Assembly (NCBI GenBank): GCA_017416505.1
Contig: JAFQCI010000049.1
Span: forward strand, 1 to 45,559
From: Lachnospiraceae bacterium
GTDB lineage: Bacteria; Bacillota_A; Clostridia; Lachnospirales; Lachnospiraceae
DNA length: 45,559 nucleotides
Reading direction: 5' to 3'
Below the pieces are notes generated by a model. The model was given only the letters and a program-made list of their open reading frames with translations. It was not told the DNA's origin and did no database searches. The position numbers were made by a program, and so were the translations under genes. Positions 23,781-32,339 of the stretch are shown in pieces. Position 1 is the stretch's first letter, and every line of letters begins with the position of its first letter.

Positions 23781-25067
23781 CTAGCATTTATCTGCGATTT
23801 CTTTCGGTATATATGCCTTTACATAAATTCCGTTATCCCTGTATTCTTCTTCTAATAGTTGTCCATATTTGCGAATCAAGGAAATCACCCCTGCATCCTT
23901 GTAATCATAGACCTTCTCCAATAAAATTTTCTGTTCTCTTAACACCGTTTCAATGGTTTCTAAAACCTTGTCCAATCCATCTTTATTCTTCGCGGAGATA
24001 GGAACTGTCGTCTTGGCTTTAAAGTCCTTAATAATCTCTGCCTTATCTATCTTGTCTTGTTTGTTAAACAGGGTAATAATGGTTTTATCCATTACTCCAA
24101 GCATTTCCAAAGTTTCATATACTGCATGCATTTGCTTTTCCACTCTTGGATTTGAAGCATCCACTACATGCAGAATCAAATCGCTGTACTTGGCTTCTTC
24201 CAAAGTAGAACGAAAGGCATCTACCAGATGATGAGGCAATTTACGGATGAATCCTACGGTATCCGTCAACATAATCTGTTGTCCACTAGGTAAGGTGAAA
24301 CTTCTGGTGGTCGGGTCCAAAGTAGCAAATAACTGGTCTTCCTCCAACACTCCTGCATCTGTCAGACGATTCAGTAACGTAGACTTTCCTGCATTGGTAT
24401 ATCCCACAATACAAACCAGAGGTGTCTGATTCTTACTTCTTTGCTGTCTTTGTACCGCTCTATGGCGTTTTACCTCTTCCAGCTCCTTACTTAACTGAGC
24501 CACTCTGTCCTTTATCAAACGGCGGTCCATTTCCAGCTTCTTTTCACCAGGACCCTTACTTCCAATTCCGCCTCCAAGTCTTGATAAAGAACGGCGTAAG
24601 CCTACCAGACGGCTGGCACGGTATTTTAACTGAGCCAGTTCTACCTGTATAATACCTTCCCTAGTCAATGCTCTCTTTGCAAAAATGTCCAAAATAACCA
24701 AGGTACGGTCCATAATCTTTAATTCCAGAGCATCCTCCAGATTACGAATCTGTGCCGGAGAAAGTTCGTCATCACAAACAATTCCATCTGCTCCGGTTGC
24801 TAAGGCAAGTTCCTTGATTTCCTCGATTTTCCCCTTACCGACATAAGTCGCCTGGGAAACATTTTCACGTTTCTGGATTACTTCTCCTACACAGATTCCT
24901 CCCGCCGTCTTCACCAACTCCTCTAACTCTTCCAATGATTCTAAGGAATCGTCATAATCACTGGTGCTGACAGAAACTAAAATTAATTTCTCCGCTTCTT
25001 CTTTGTTTTCGTACATTTTTGCGTTTTTACTTTCTTCTATTTCCATGTTATCCTGAGACAAACTCAT
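23781..25067 (-). CDS. hflX: Ribosome-associated GTPase HflX
   Basis: A 428-residue GTPase that rescues or splits stalled and hibernating ribosomes. The N-terminal HflX domain has ATYVGKGKIEEIKELA near residue 72 and the DDELSPAQIRNLE segment near 98. The glycine-rich RRSLSRLGGGIGSKGPGEKKLE linker, read in two parts, lies near 160-180. The G domain follows: G1 GYTNAGKST near 224, G3 DTVGFI near 270 and G4 NKQD near 340. A C-terminal domain of about 70 residues completes the family layout. GGAGG lies 6 nt before the ATG. ptsI follows closely, suggesting co-transcription. Confidence 0.95.
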   Translation of the reverse strand: MSLSQDNMEIEESKNAKMYENKEEAEKLILVSVSTSDYDDSLESLEELEELVKTAGGICVGEVIQKRENVSQATYVGKGKIEEIKELALATGADGIVCDDELSPAQIRNLEDALELKIMDRTLVILDIFAKRALTREGIIQVELAQLKYRASRLVGLRRSLSRLGGGIGSKGPGEKKLEMDRRLIKDRVAQLSKELEEVKRHRAVQRQQRSKNQTPLVCIVGYTNAGKSTLLNRLTDAGVLEEDQLFATLDPTTRSFTLPSGQQIMLTDTVGFIRKLPHHLVDAFRSTLEEAKYSDLILHVVDASNPRVEKQMHAVYETLEMLGVMDKTIITLFNKQDKIDKAEIIKDFKAKTTVPISAKNKDGLDKVLETIETVLREQKILLEKVYDYKDAGVISLIRKYGQLLEEEYRDNGIYVKAYIPKEIADKC

Positions 25068-25324
25068 AACGAACCTCCATTAAAACCTGCTGTTTAATTT
25101 TTCTTCTATCAGGCTTATTCTTATACTTCGATACTCAAAATACGGATGAGCGAAGTTATATTTTTTATTATTTCCTCTTGCTTATTTCGCAATCATAATG
25201 TTTTTCCGTTGGTATCATTCTACCACGTTTTTTCTGCTCTATTCCATTACTTATAATTTTACCATTCAATAATATATCGGTCAATTTCTTTCTTCTTGAA
25301 AATTTGATATGGAAATTTGGCAAT

Positions 25325-25382
25325 GTAAAAGGACAACCATCGTGCCAAATCTTTTATTATTCTCAAATGGTTGTCCTTTTAC
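25325..25382. terminator. Perfect 16-bp stem terminator
   Basis: GTAAAAGGACAACCAT (25325-25340) pairs perfectly with ATGGTTGTCCTTTTAC (25367-25382) across a 26-nt loop. TTATTTTTTT follows on the plus strand and TTTTAC lies on the minus strand. It separates the ankyrin lipoprotein remnant from hflX. The rest of 25068-25324 is AT-rich, with a small inverted ACTTCG/CGAAGT pair near 25118-25156 and no gene. Confidence 0.65.
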
Positions 25383-25410
25383 GTTATTTTTTTGTTTCTA
25401 TTTACTTATT

Positions 25411-25769
25411 TTACTCTAAAACTGCCCCATACTCTTTTAGTAATTCAACAATCATTTCTAAATTGCCTCTGCTCTCAGGTGTTGAATTTAACTTCTTATT
25501 CATATAAGCCAAAATGGTATCATCCTCATTAGTCATAACATTGGGATTTGCTCCATATTCCAGAAGTTTTCTTACCGCTGTTACATCCTCCGAGTTACAA
25601 GCCATCTTTATAATCCTGTTTATCGATTCTATCCGCGTAACACATCTCCTTCACAGGGTATGGATATATCATAACTTTCACTTGTGTAAGGTACCCAATC
25701 CTCATCATCGCAAGCTGTTAATAAAACAGAAAAAATAATCATAATCAACATAAACAAACTTTTTTTCAT
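25411..25769 (-). pseudogene. Ankyrin-repeat lipoprotein, frameshifted
   Basis: Starting at 25769 the minus strand encodes a lipoprotein signal, MKKSLFMLIMIIFSVLLTAC, followed by DDEDWVPYTSESYDISI and then a TAG at 25629-25631. In another frame, open from about 25650 to 25411, it continues with SINRIIKMACNSEDVTAV, then RKLLEYGANPNV and a second helix pair ending VELLKEYGAVLE, which are ankyrin repeat halves. The two halves make a coherent lipoprotein of about 115 residues broken by a one-base shift near 25635-25650. No strong ribosome binding site is visible before the ATG. It could be a true pseudogene or a sequencing error. Confidence 0.6.
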
Positions 25770-25857
25770 ACTTGACACTACCATTCTAAAATCTAATACT
25801 TCCTTTGTTTGTCAGGAATCACTTCGTCAAATAAAATTCCTGATAAATATAAAAATT

Positions 25858-26411
25858 TTACTCCCTAATTGCTTCTCTAAAATATACATATAAATGTTCA
25901 TCAATTTTTATAATTTCACCATAAAAGCCATCATCTCCTATTTTTGGGGTTACATATTCTAATACCTTTTCTGCATCCGCGTCTATATAAACCAAATCTA
26001 AAATAAACGGACTTTTATACCAATTTCGATAATATATAACTCCTTCAAATCCCCACTCATACACAGGATAATACATGCGTATGAATTCGTTATTTTCCAT
26101 TTAGGATGTTCTATCTTTGCATTCATTTCTGCAAAATCATCACCACTTAAATCTTGCAGTGATTTACCTGGTTCTTTCATCATATCTAAAAATTCTTTTG
26201 AAATTTCTCCTATTTCTTCTTTATTTTCTTCACACAATCGAATTAATTTTTCTTTTTTTTGCTCCATTTCTTTTTCTTGTTCTTCAGTTACATAAACACT
26301 CTCTTCTATCTCTGGCATTTCACTTTTATTCTGTTTCATCAGACTAACTATGATGATTATAGCTAATAATAAAGGGATGATTTCCATTATTGCAAAATAT
26401 TTCTTTTTCAT
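25858..26411 (-). pseudogene. Frameshifted paralogue of the 26720-27280 membrane protein
   Basis: The first part (26411 down to about 26095) has the same order as the intact paralogue: MKKKYF, a transmembrane helix, then a coiled KEMEQKKEKLIRLCEENKEE segment and the DLSGDDFAEMNAKIEHP run. At about 26100 homology jumps to another frame, which continues to 25858 with EGVIYYRNWYKSPFILDLVY, then AEKVLEYV and GEIIKIDEHLYVYFRE, matching the other protein's C-terminus. The break is near the A-rich AAATGGAAAAT. GGAGGG lies 8 nt before the ATG, as in the paralogue. Confidence 0.65.
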
Positions 26412-26484
26412 ATGCAAATCCCTCCATTATTGAAACATTAAATATTGCTAACCATTTTAGAACTCTTTTTCTTTGAAGATATGC

Positions 26485-26589
26485 GGAAGACTCTATTTCT
26501 GTAAACTCGACCTTAAAATTTACGTTTAATCTTTCATAAAAATCATATTCACTTCTATATAAATTCCGTTCCATCGATTCCACGTCCAT
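26485..26589 (-). pseudogene. Fragment of a metalloprotease gene
   Basis: The minus strand encodes MERNLYRSEYDFYERLNVNF, then KVEFTEIESSAYLQ. This parallels YTGSKYDFYERLKVNFQVEL, then TEITSSPFVRG in the giant metalloprotease (coding DNA near 28080-28186). Only this short piece remains, and it lies directly upstream of the frameshifted paralogue, so the end of the locus was duplicated and then eroded. Between 26590 and 26719 a short hydrophobic frame (MGFVIIFCIGAFLLEG and onward) is visible, without a start signal. Confidence 0.6.
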
Positions 26590-26719
26590 GGTCTATTAAA
26601 CATATGCCAATGACCAGACCTTCCAGTAAAAAAGCTCCTATACAGAAAATAATAACAAATCCCATAAAAATGCAACATCTATAAAATTTCCCACCAAGTG
26701 ATTTCGTTTTCTTTAACTT

Positions 26720-27280
26720 CTATATCCCCATAAAAGTCCTTAAATATACATATAAATATTCATTAACCTTTACAATTTCTCCCCAATAACCATCAAAAGA
26801 TTCCACATATTCTAACACCCTTTCCACATCTTTACCGATATAAACCAAATCTAATTCATACCCCCATTTACACCAATAACGATAACACACGACATCTTCA
26901 TTATCCACTGCATAATCAGGTATGTATATATCAAGCTTTAACAAATCAGACGAATCCTCTCCTTTTGTATTTTTCACCTGTTTATCCATGTCTTTAAAAT
27001 CTTCATAGGTTAATTCTTCTTTTGATTTTCCTAGCTCCTCCATCAACACTAAGTATTCTTTTGACATAGCCTCTAATTCTTCTTGATTTTCTTCACATAA
27101 GCAAACTAACTCCTCTTTTTTTCGCTCTATTTTTTCCATTCGTTCTTCGTTTATATATAAATTTTCATTTATTTCAGTTCTGTTCTTTTCAGTTTTATTC
27201 TTTTTCACTATAATAACTGAAATGCTTATAACCAATAATAAAAGCAAAATTCCAATTAGTATAAAATGTTTCTTTTTCAT
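26720..27280 (-). CDS. Small membrane-anchored coiled-coil protein
   Basis: A 186-residue protein. One transmembrane helix (residues 5-26) is followed by a basic-acidic coiled-coil region (about 45-100, ERMEKIERKKEELVCLCEEN and onward) and a C-terminal domain of about 65 residues with the strands CYRYWCKWGYELDLVYIG and WGEIVKVNEYLYVYLR. It is probably attached to the membrane with the domain outside. The start at 27280 has GGAGGG 8 nt upstream; the TTG two codons earlier is not needed. It lies downstream of the metalloprotease after a terminator, and a decayed copy follows. An immunity, inhibitor or chaperone role for the protease is possible but unsupported by motifs. Confidence 0.65.
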   Translation of the reverse strand: MKKKHFILIGILLLLLVISISVIIVKKNKTEKNRTEINENLYINEERMEKIERKKEELVCLCEENQEELEAMSKEYLVLMEELGKSKEELTYEDFKDMDKQVKNTKGEDSSDLLKLDIYIPDYAVDNEDVVCYRYWCKWGYELDLVYIGKDVERVLEYVESFDGYWGEIVKVNEYLYVYLRTFMGI

Positions 27281-27404
27281 ATGCAAATCCCTCCATTATT
27301 GAAATACTAAATACTGCTAGCCATTTTGGAGTTCTTTTCCCTTTGTAGAAACAACTTTTCAATTACAAAAAGAGAATTCATTATTCTTCTAGCATGTTTT
27401 ATAA

Positions 27405-27448
27405 AAAAACGGCAGACACCACTCTAACTATATAGCACTGCCGTTTTT
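27405..27448 (-). terminator. Terminator of the metalloprotease operon
   Basis: AAAAACGGCAG (27405-27415) pairs with CTGCCGTTTTT (27438-27448) and is followed on the minus strand by further T residues. It starts 63 bp after the protease stop. Confidence 0.8.
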
Positions 27449-27510
27449 CTAACAACATATTGCTACAAACTCCTAATTTATTTATATTTTTGAAGAAAAA
27501 TATTTTTCAA

Positions 27511-30500
27511 TCATCTTAACAGTTCAAAATAATGCAATGAAGAATTCCAAACGTATTCCGGAGAACTATTTTCCTTAAAAATATATTTTACATCACTCTT
27601 TATAGCCTTAGATATTTTTTGATACCAAGCATATGGAACAAAATATTGCCATGTATTCTCACTAAATGCAAAGAGTACCATTTCAATATCATTAGCACAA
27701 GCCGCTCCATTAAATTTCATTATTCCATATCCTTCTGGTAATCCCTTATCAGTTACATTATATACTATTTCATCATTTGAAACAGGTTCAAATCCATGAT
27801 TACAGTCTGCACTATGATACATATCTAATAATCCCAAAACATGTCCAAACTCATGACCTGCCGCCCCCTCATAATTCAAAACATTATACTCATTATTCCC
27901 ATATTTTGAACAATCAGCCACATACATATCCTCATGTTCCGGCACATTACACCAGCTATCATATATGGTAACATAACGATTACAGGTAGATTTCCAATCA
28001 ACCCATGATAAATTTGATACACCACATACACCCGTTTTAAATGTAACTTCAATTTTTCCTCTCACAAATGGTGATGATGTGATTTCCGTGAGTTCTACTT
28101 GAAAATTCACCTTTAATCTTTCATAAAAGTCATATTTACTTCCAGTGTATGAGCCACTCCATCGATTCACAATTCCATCCATTGCCAACTCTCCCAGAGT
28201 AACATCTTTACCTAATCGTTCTAAAATATGATTGATTTCTTCTTGCTTTTCTGTATCAAAAACTTCTGTTTCCAACACATCAACTGCAAGCTTATCTTTC
28301 TCTCCCTTCATTACCACACTCAAATGAAGTACTACATCATTATCATCTATTGTAATATATGATGGAGAAGTTGCAATTCTCTTCTGATTTTTTATTTCAG
28401 GGAACAAAGTTTCTACCGTATCCTTATGCAAAGCACCTACTTTCTTATATCTTTCATCTACACCATCCCAACCAATTTCATCCGTATCCAAAATACCATC
28501 ATTGTCACCATCTGCTTTGGTAGGGTCAGATAAAACCGGCAATACGTAAATTTCTGACAAAATGTTTGACAGATTCTTTCCCATTATATCTCTCACATTA
28601 ACAAAACGATCTTGCCATCTGCTGTAAGATACCCATCCCCCTTCATACTTGTCAATGTATGCTTTATAAGTTGGCAACTGCACAGTTCCGTCAAAATTTA
28701 CTTTAACCTTTGCCTGATTTACTTCCTCCCAGTCTGTCAGAGTGTCTGCATCAGTATCTGTTGTTCCATTTGCCTTTAATTCCTGTTTCAGAATAATAGT
28801 CTTTATACTCTTTCCTAAAATCATGGTATACTTTGAAATCGGTACATCCGGCACATAGCCATAAATATAGTTTAACACTTCATCTGAAAAAAAGATATAA
28901 TTATAAACTAATAATCCGTCCGTTTTCTCAGATAAATTATAATACCATGAGCCATATTGGGTAAACGGTTCCACGATACAGCAATGTATTCCTGCCTCAG
29001 CAACTTTATCAATAAATGCACCTGAATAATTTGATAAGTAACAGTTACCAATAATTACGGAAACCTTAAAGGCGTCTTCCCTAAGTTCAATTTCTTCCAG
29101 CATGGTAGTAAACTGCTTATCAATATATGGTGTTTCCGGTTCTGAATTTATCAGCTGTTCAATCATACCGGATAACTGAGTGGTATTATTTGCATAAGCT
29201 TGTCCAAATGAGGTTTTTACCACTTCTCCATGCTGGTCTAATACATAAATTCTTACATCTTCGGTTTCATAGAACAGACTTCTTCCTATGATTTCAATGT
29301 TTGCTTTGATACTGTCAAACTGTACATCTGTTAAACCTTCTACATCATTATTTAAATTAATTACAACATCTATCTTGTCTCTGGATTCGGATTCCACTCC
29401 ATTTTCAGTTACTCCTGCCATCACAGCAGGCTCCTGATTCTCAATATCCTGACTTCCAGCAGACGTGGCAGAACCTTCTTCCTGTCCTCCGCCTAACATT
29501 AATCCCATTACAACCACCTGATTCACAACATTCTCTGTGGTATCTTCCATATCATTTTCTGAATTTTCTACTATAGCATCTTCATCCGATTCCACTTCAT
29601 TCTGGTCCACTATCACATATCCCAAATCACTGAGCCATTTTTCCATATCAATAATACAGTAAGTACCGACTTCATACACCGTTGCACTTATGGTATTTTC
29701 TTCTTCATTTACTTCCGTATTGATAGGAATCAGAATATTCTCTTCCTCGTCATACCAGAAAATATTATATCTTTTCACTCCTTTAAAATCTATGGAACTG
29801 TATTCTTCATAAATATTTTTCTCATCAATGGCAAAAGTTAGTGTCATGCTTTCCATGTTTTCTTCATTTTCATACATGATTTCCGGAACAATTCCCAGAA
29901 TACTCCGGTTTTCCATTGCCTCTGCATAAGCACTTTCCCTTACCAGTATATCTTCAAAAGCACTTCCTTTGGTGTTGATTTCCAAAGTCAGCTGATAATT
30001 TTCATTTTCCTGATTGATTTCCTCTAAAATAAAGTCTCCGGCATCTATTTTTTGTACTGACTGATATTCAGTATCCGGATAACCAAAAGTTTCTCCGTTT
30101 AAAGGGTCAAGCCCTATCCGGATTTCATCTCCGTCTTTGATTCCATCCCCGTCTGTGTCCGGATTTAAAGGGTCAGTGTAATAAACCGTCAGTTCTTCTC
30201 CATCCATCAGTCCATCATAATCCGTATCGGAATTCAAAGGTTCCGTTTCCTGCAAATACTCCTCCGCATTGGTCAAGCCATCTTCATCGATATCCAAATC
30301 CGCATCCGAAACACCATTTTCCAAAGTAGAAACCGCAAGTGGATTGGTAGAAGCATACAATACTTCAAATCCGTCAGTCAGACCGTCACCATCTGTATCG
30401 GAATTTTCTATATTCATTCCATTGTCTTTTTCATAGCTGTCCGGAACCCCGTCTCCGTCGGTATCCTGCATTTCATCCCAAGTAACAGACCTTCCGATTT

Positions 30501-31314
30501 CTTCCTCATCTTCTCTCATTATCAATGAATCATTGGTTCCATTCCAACCGGAAATCTTAATGCAGTTAAATCCATTGATATAGTCTTCGTGGGATAATAC
30601 CATGGAACAATTCCATAATGTATCTGCATTTCCTCTCCAAAATCTTACATTAACTGCTCCTTCACTGTCCTCTGTGAACGTATATTGGTAAACATACTCA
30701 TCTATTTTATCGGCAACTTTCTGCGGAGCATAAAGATTTTTATCTGCATCTGCAATCGAAATATTATTCCCTCCATTTTCTTCTTTCGATGCATCTGTAA
30801 AATTAACATACATCAACGCATCATCATTTTCCCATTCCGGGAATTCAGATAAATCAAGATAAATAATATCTCCTGCTCGGAAATAATTCTCTCCTTCTTC
30901 TACCACATCCCAATGTCCATATTCCGCACCGTCGGCATAATATGCATTATTTTCATCTCTTCCACCGGCACTCCAAGAGTTCCACTTCGTTGTTTTGTCT
31001 GAACTGTAGCGGTTAAATGTAATATTATAAGCACTTTCCGGTACATTGACACACCATGTAACATCGTCTTTCTGTGTCATCCAATAGCTGTCATGCCCAT
31101 TGGTATTGTCCACCAGTTCCATCACTGCTGAATCATTCTTTACCCACTGCTCGGCAGTATTATCAATAAAATACAATGTCTTGTATTCTGCTGCTTTTGC
31201 CTTCATAAATGAATTAAAATTTACACTTGTAAGTGTAATAATAAAAACAAGAATCACGGCAAGCATGCGCTTAATATTTGTTCTTATCGTTTTGTTTTTT
31301 AATAATTTTCTCAT
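27511..31314 (-). CDS. Giant secreted metalloprotease with calcium-binding TSP3 repeats
   Basis: A 1267-residue exported protein. A basic N-terminus and long hydrophobic helix end in KAKAAEY (signal peptidase I site near residue 42). Residues 45-265 form a beta-rich, aromatic-rich module that may bind carbohydrate. Around 283-405, 853 and 938 are thrombospondin type 3 calcium repeats (DTDGDGVPD, DTDGDGLTD, DTDGDGIKD, DGDNDGILD). Residues 640-800 look like a degenerate VWA-type fold. The zinc site HEFGHVLGLLD near 1154 is a metzincin-like H-E-x-x-H-x-x-G-x-x-D, with a Met-turn candidate GYGIMKF about 44 residues on. The start has AGGAGG 5 nt upstream. No LPXTG or other sorting signal is seen. 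It is the last gene of a LytTR-box-controlled transcript. Confidence 0.85.
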   Translation of the reverse strand: MRKLLKNKTIRTNIKRMLAVILVFIITLTSVNFNSFMKAKAAEYKTLYFIDNTAEQWVKNDSAVMELVDNTNGHDSYWMTQKDDVTWCVNVPESAYNITFNRYSSDKTTKWNSWSAGGRDENNAYYADGAEYGHWDVVEEGENYFRAGDIIYLDLSEFPEWENDDALMYVNFTDASKEENGGNNISIADADKNLYAPQKVADKIDEYVYQYTFTEDSEGAVNVRFWRGNADTLWNCSMVLSHEDYINGFNCIKISGWNGTNDSLIMREDEEEIGRSVTWDEMQDTDGDGVPDSYEKDNGMNIENSDTDGDGLTDGFEVLYASTNPLAVSTLENGVSDADLDIDEDGLTNAEEYLQETEPLNSDTDYDGLMDGEELTVYYTDPLNPDTDGDGIKDGDEIRIGLDPLNGETFGYPDTEYQSVQKIDAGDFILEEINQENENYQLTLEINTKGSAFEDILVRESAYAEAMENRSILGIVPEIMYENEENMESMTLTFAIDEKNIYEEYSSIDFKGVKRYNIFWYDEEENILIPINTEVNEEENTISATVYEVGTYCIIDMEKWLSDLGYVIVDQNEVESDEDAIVENSENDMEDTTENVVNQVVVMGLMLGGGQEEGSATSAGSQDIENQEPAVMAGVTENGVESESRDKIDVVINLNNDVEGLTDVQFDSIKANIEIIGRSLFYETEDVRIYVLDQHGEVVKTSFGQAYANNTTQLSGMIEQLINSEPETPYIDKQFTTMLEEIELREDAFKVSVIIGNCYLSNYSGAFIDKVAEAGIHCCIVEPFTQYGSWYYNLSEKTDGLLVYNYIFFSDEVLNYIYGYVPDVPISKYTMILGKSIKTIILKQELKANGTTDTDADTLTDWEEVNQAKVKVNFDGTVQLPTYKAYIDKYEGGWVSYSRWQDRFVNVRDIMGKNLSNILSEIYVLPVLSDPTKADGDNDGILDTDEIGWDGVDERYKKVGALHKDTVETLFPEIKNQKRIATSPSYITIDDNDVVLHLSVVMKGEKDKLAVDVLETEVFDTEKQEEINHILERLGKDVTLGELAMDGIVNRWSGSYTGSKYDFYERLKVNFQVELTEITSSPFVRGKIEVTFKTGVCGVSNLSWVDWKSTCNRYVTIYDSWCNVPEHEDMYVADCSKYGNNEYNVLNYEGAAGHEFGHVLGLLDMYHSADCNHGFEPVSNDEIVYNVTDKGLPEGYGIMKFNGAACANDIEMVLFAFSENTWQYFVPYAWYQKISKAIKSDVKYIFKENSSPEYVWNSSLHYFELLR

Positions 31315-31356
31315 AAGTTCCTCCTTCTTTTCTCCCATCAATTTTATAACTTCCTC

Positions 31357-31413
31357 TTATAAACCAAGTATAAATTTAAACCATTCCAAAAATCCATTTG
31401 CATTAGCCAACAT
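31357..31413 (-). CDS. Short PSM-like peptide ORF
   Basis: An 18-codon frame encodes MLANANGFLEWFKFILGL. AGGAG lies 10 nt upstream of its ATG. An overlapping frame (31344-31418, 24 codons, start 5 nt from the same AGGAG) is the alternative and would give MKCWLMQMDFWN followed by GLNLYLVYKRKL. The 18-residue frame is preferred because its FLEWFKFILG pattern resembles the amphipathic FxxFFKxLLG core of staphylococcal alpha-type phenol-soluble modulins, which are driven directly by AgrA. It has no signal peptide and no Cys for an AgrD-type thiolactone. It is the first open frame of the transcript that also encodes the metalloprotease (start 43 bp further on). Real translation is unproven. Confidence 0.45.
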   Translation of the reverse strand: MLANANGFLEWFKFILGL

Positions 31414-31470
31414 TTCATTCTCTCTCCTTTCTTTTCGCATTTTTTAACAATATTCACCCCTACATTTCAG

Positions 31471-31499
31471 ATTATAATATACATAATCTTCCAAATCAA
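31471..31499 (-). promoter_or_regulatory. Promoter of the peptide-metalloprotease operon
   Basis: On the minus strand TTGATT (31499-31494) and a consensus TATAAT (31476-31471) are separated by exactly 17 bp. Transcription would start near 31464. Confidence 0.75.
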
Positions 31500-31506
31500 C
31501 CATTTT

Positions 31507-31536
31507 GTTCCCAACGTCATTTTTTTGTTCCCAACG
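31507..31536 (-). promoter_or_regulatory. LytTR-type direct-repeat operator
   Basis: CGTTGGGAAC occurs twice on the minus strand (31536-31527 and 31516-31507), 20 bp start to start. The sites TGCGTTGGG and GACGTTGGG each match the LytTR consensus [TA][AC][CA]GTTN[AG][TG] at 8 of 9 positions. The proximal repeat ends 7 bp before the -35 element, the place expected for activation by an AgrA/VirR-type regulator. The LytTR regulator encoded at 32879-33565 is the obvious candidate. Confidence 0.7.
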
Positions 31537-31542
31537 CAAAAA

Positions 31543-31620
31543 AAGATGCCATTATGAACCGAATCTCAAATGTTGATATACAAATTCAACATTTTAAATA
31601 CACTTCATAACCGGCATCTT
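31543..31620 (-). terminator. Terminator of the two-component operon
   Basis: AAGATGCC-a-TTATGAA (31543-31558) pairs with TTCATAA-cc-GGCATCTT (31604-31620) and encloses AAATGTTGA/TCAACATTT (31568-31576/31586-31594). Seven T residues follow on the minus strand. It starts 2 bp after the kinase stop, and its T-run borders the LytTR operator. Confidence 0.8.
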
Positions 31621-31622
31621 CT

Positions 31623-32324
31623 TTAAATAAAAATGCTTAATCTAAAGGTTTTCCCCTCATCTTTTGTTTCCATTGTTCCATTATGTTTCTCAACCACATC
31701 CCGCATATTTTTTAACCCATATCCATGCCCGGGTCTTGGTTTTTCCTTAGCCTTTTTCACTTCTTCCATCTTACTGTTTTTTATCTGAATCATAATATGT
31801 CCATTAAAATTTTTTAATTCGATTCTTAAAAAAGCGGAACCTTCTACCTGTAAAATAGCATTTTTCGCATTGTCCAGAGCATTCGCCATGAGAATACAAA
31901 GTTCTACATTGCTAATTGCTAACTCTTCCGGAAAGGTACCCATGACGCTATATTCAAAGTCCTTTTTCTGTTGTAATTCTGAAATGGTTTCACCTATAAA
32001 ATAATCCGATATGAGATTTCCTGTACATACTATCTCCTGCTTCGGATATTCTTGTAAATATCCCTTTACATATTCTTGTAATTCCTTTATTTCATTTTTT
32101 TCGCAAAGCAGCTGAATGACTTTCATGTGCTTTTTCATATCATGCCGGAACTTTTTCATTTCTTCATTTTGCTGTATTTTACCTTCATAATATTTCTGCT
32201 GCAAAACAAGATTTTCTTTTTCTATCTCATGAATCTTCTCCAGACTTTTTCTGGTAATGATATTATATACTAGGATAACACTGCCCACCGATACCAGTAT
32301 CATTACTACCATATATAACAACAA
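31623..32324 (-). CDS. AgrC-like histidine kinase, C-terminal half (after in-frame TAG)
   Basis: A 233-residue frame with one transmembrane helix (residues 3-23), a coiled dimerisation region with the phospho-acceptor motif FRHDMKKHM near residue 64, and a GHKL ATPase domain: N-box LCILMANALDNAKNAI near 146 and G-box RPGHGYGLKNM near 201. It is in the same frame as the 32340-32879 ORF and separated from it by one TAG and five codons, so the two together form an ordinary 7-helix AgrC-type kinase of about 420 residues. Its own start would be a TTG at 32324 or an ATG at 32312, neither with a Shine-Dalgarno sequence. Without readthrough it would be poorly expressed or dead. Confidence 0.75.
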   Translation of the reverse strand: MLLYMVVMILVSVGSVILVYNIITRKSLEKIHEIEKENLVLQQKYYEGKIQQNEEMKKFRHDMKKHMKVIQLLCEKNEIKELQEYVKGYLQEYPKQEIVCTGNLISDYFIGETISELQQKKDFEYSVMGTFPEELAISNVELCILMANALDNAKNAILQVEGSAFLRIELKNFNGHIMIQIKNSKMEEVKKAKEKPRPGHGYGLKNMRDVVEKHNGTMETKDEGKTFRLSIFI

Positions 32325-32339
32325 TATTTTCTTTTGCGT

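Noticed and set aside
31315..31341. Metalloprotease start at 31341
   Set aside because: The ATG at 31314 has AGGAGG 5 nt upstream and begins a proper signal peptide; the earlier codons include that ribosome binding site.
31344..31418. Overlapping 24-codon frame as an AgrD-type autoinducer precursor
   Set aside because: It lacks the AgrD layout (amphipathic leader, cyclised Cys core, acidic tail), and no AgrB gene is nearby. It is kept only as an alternative frame.
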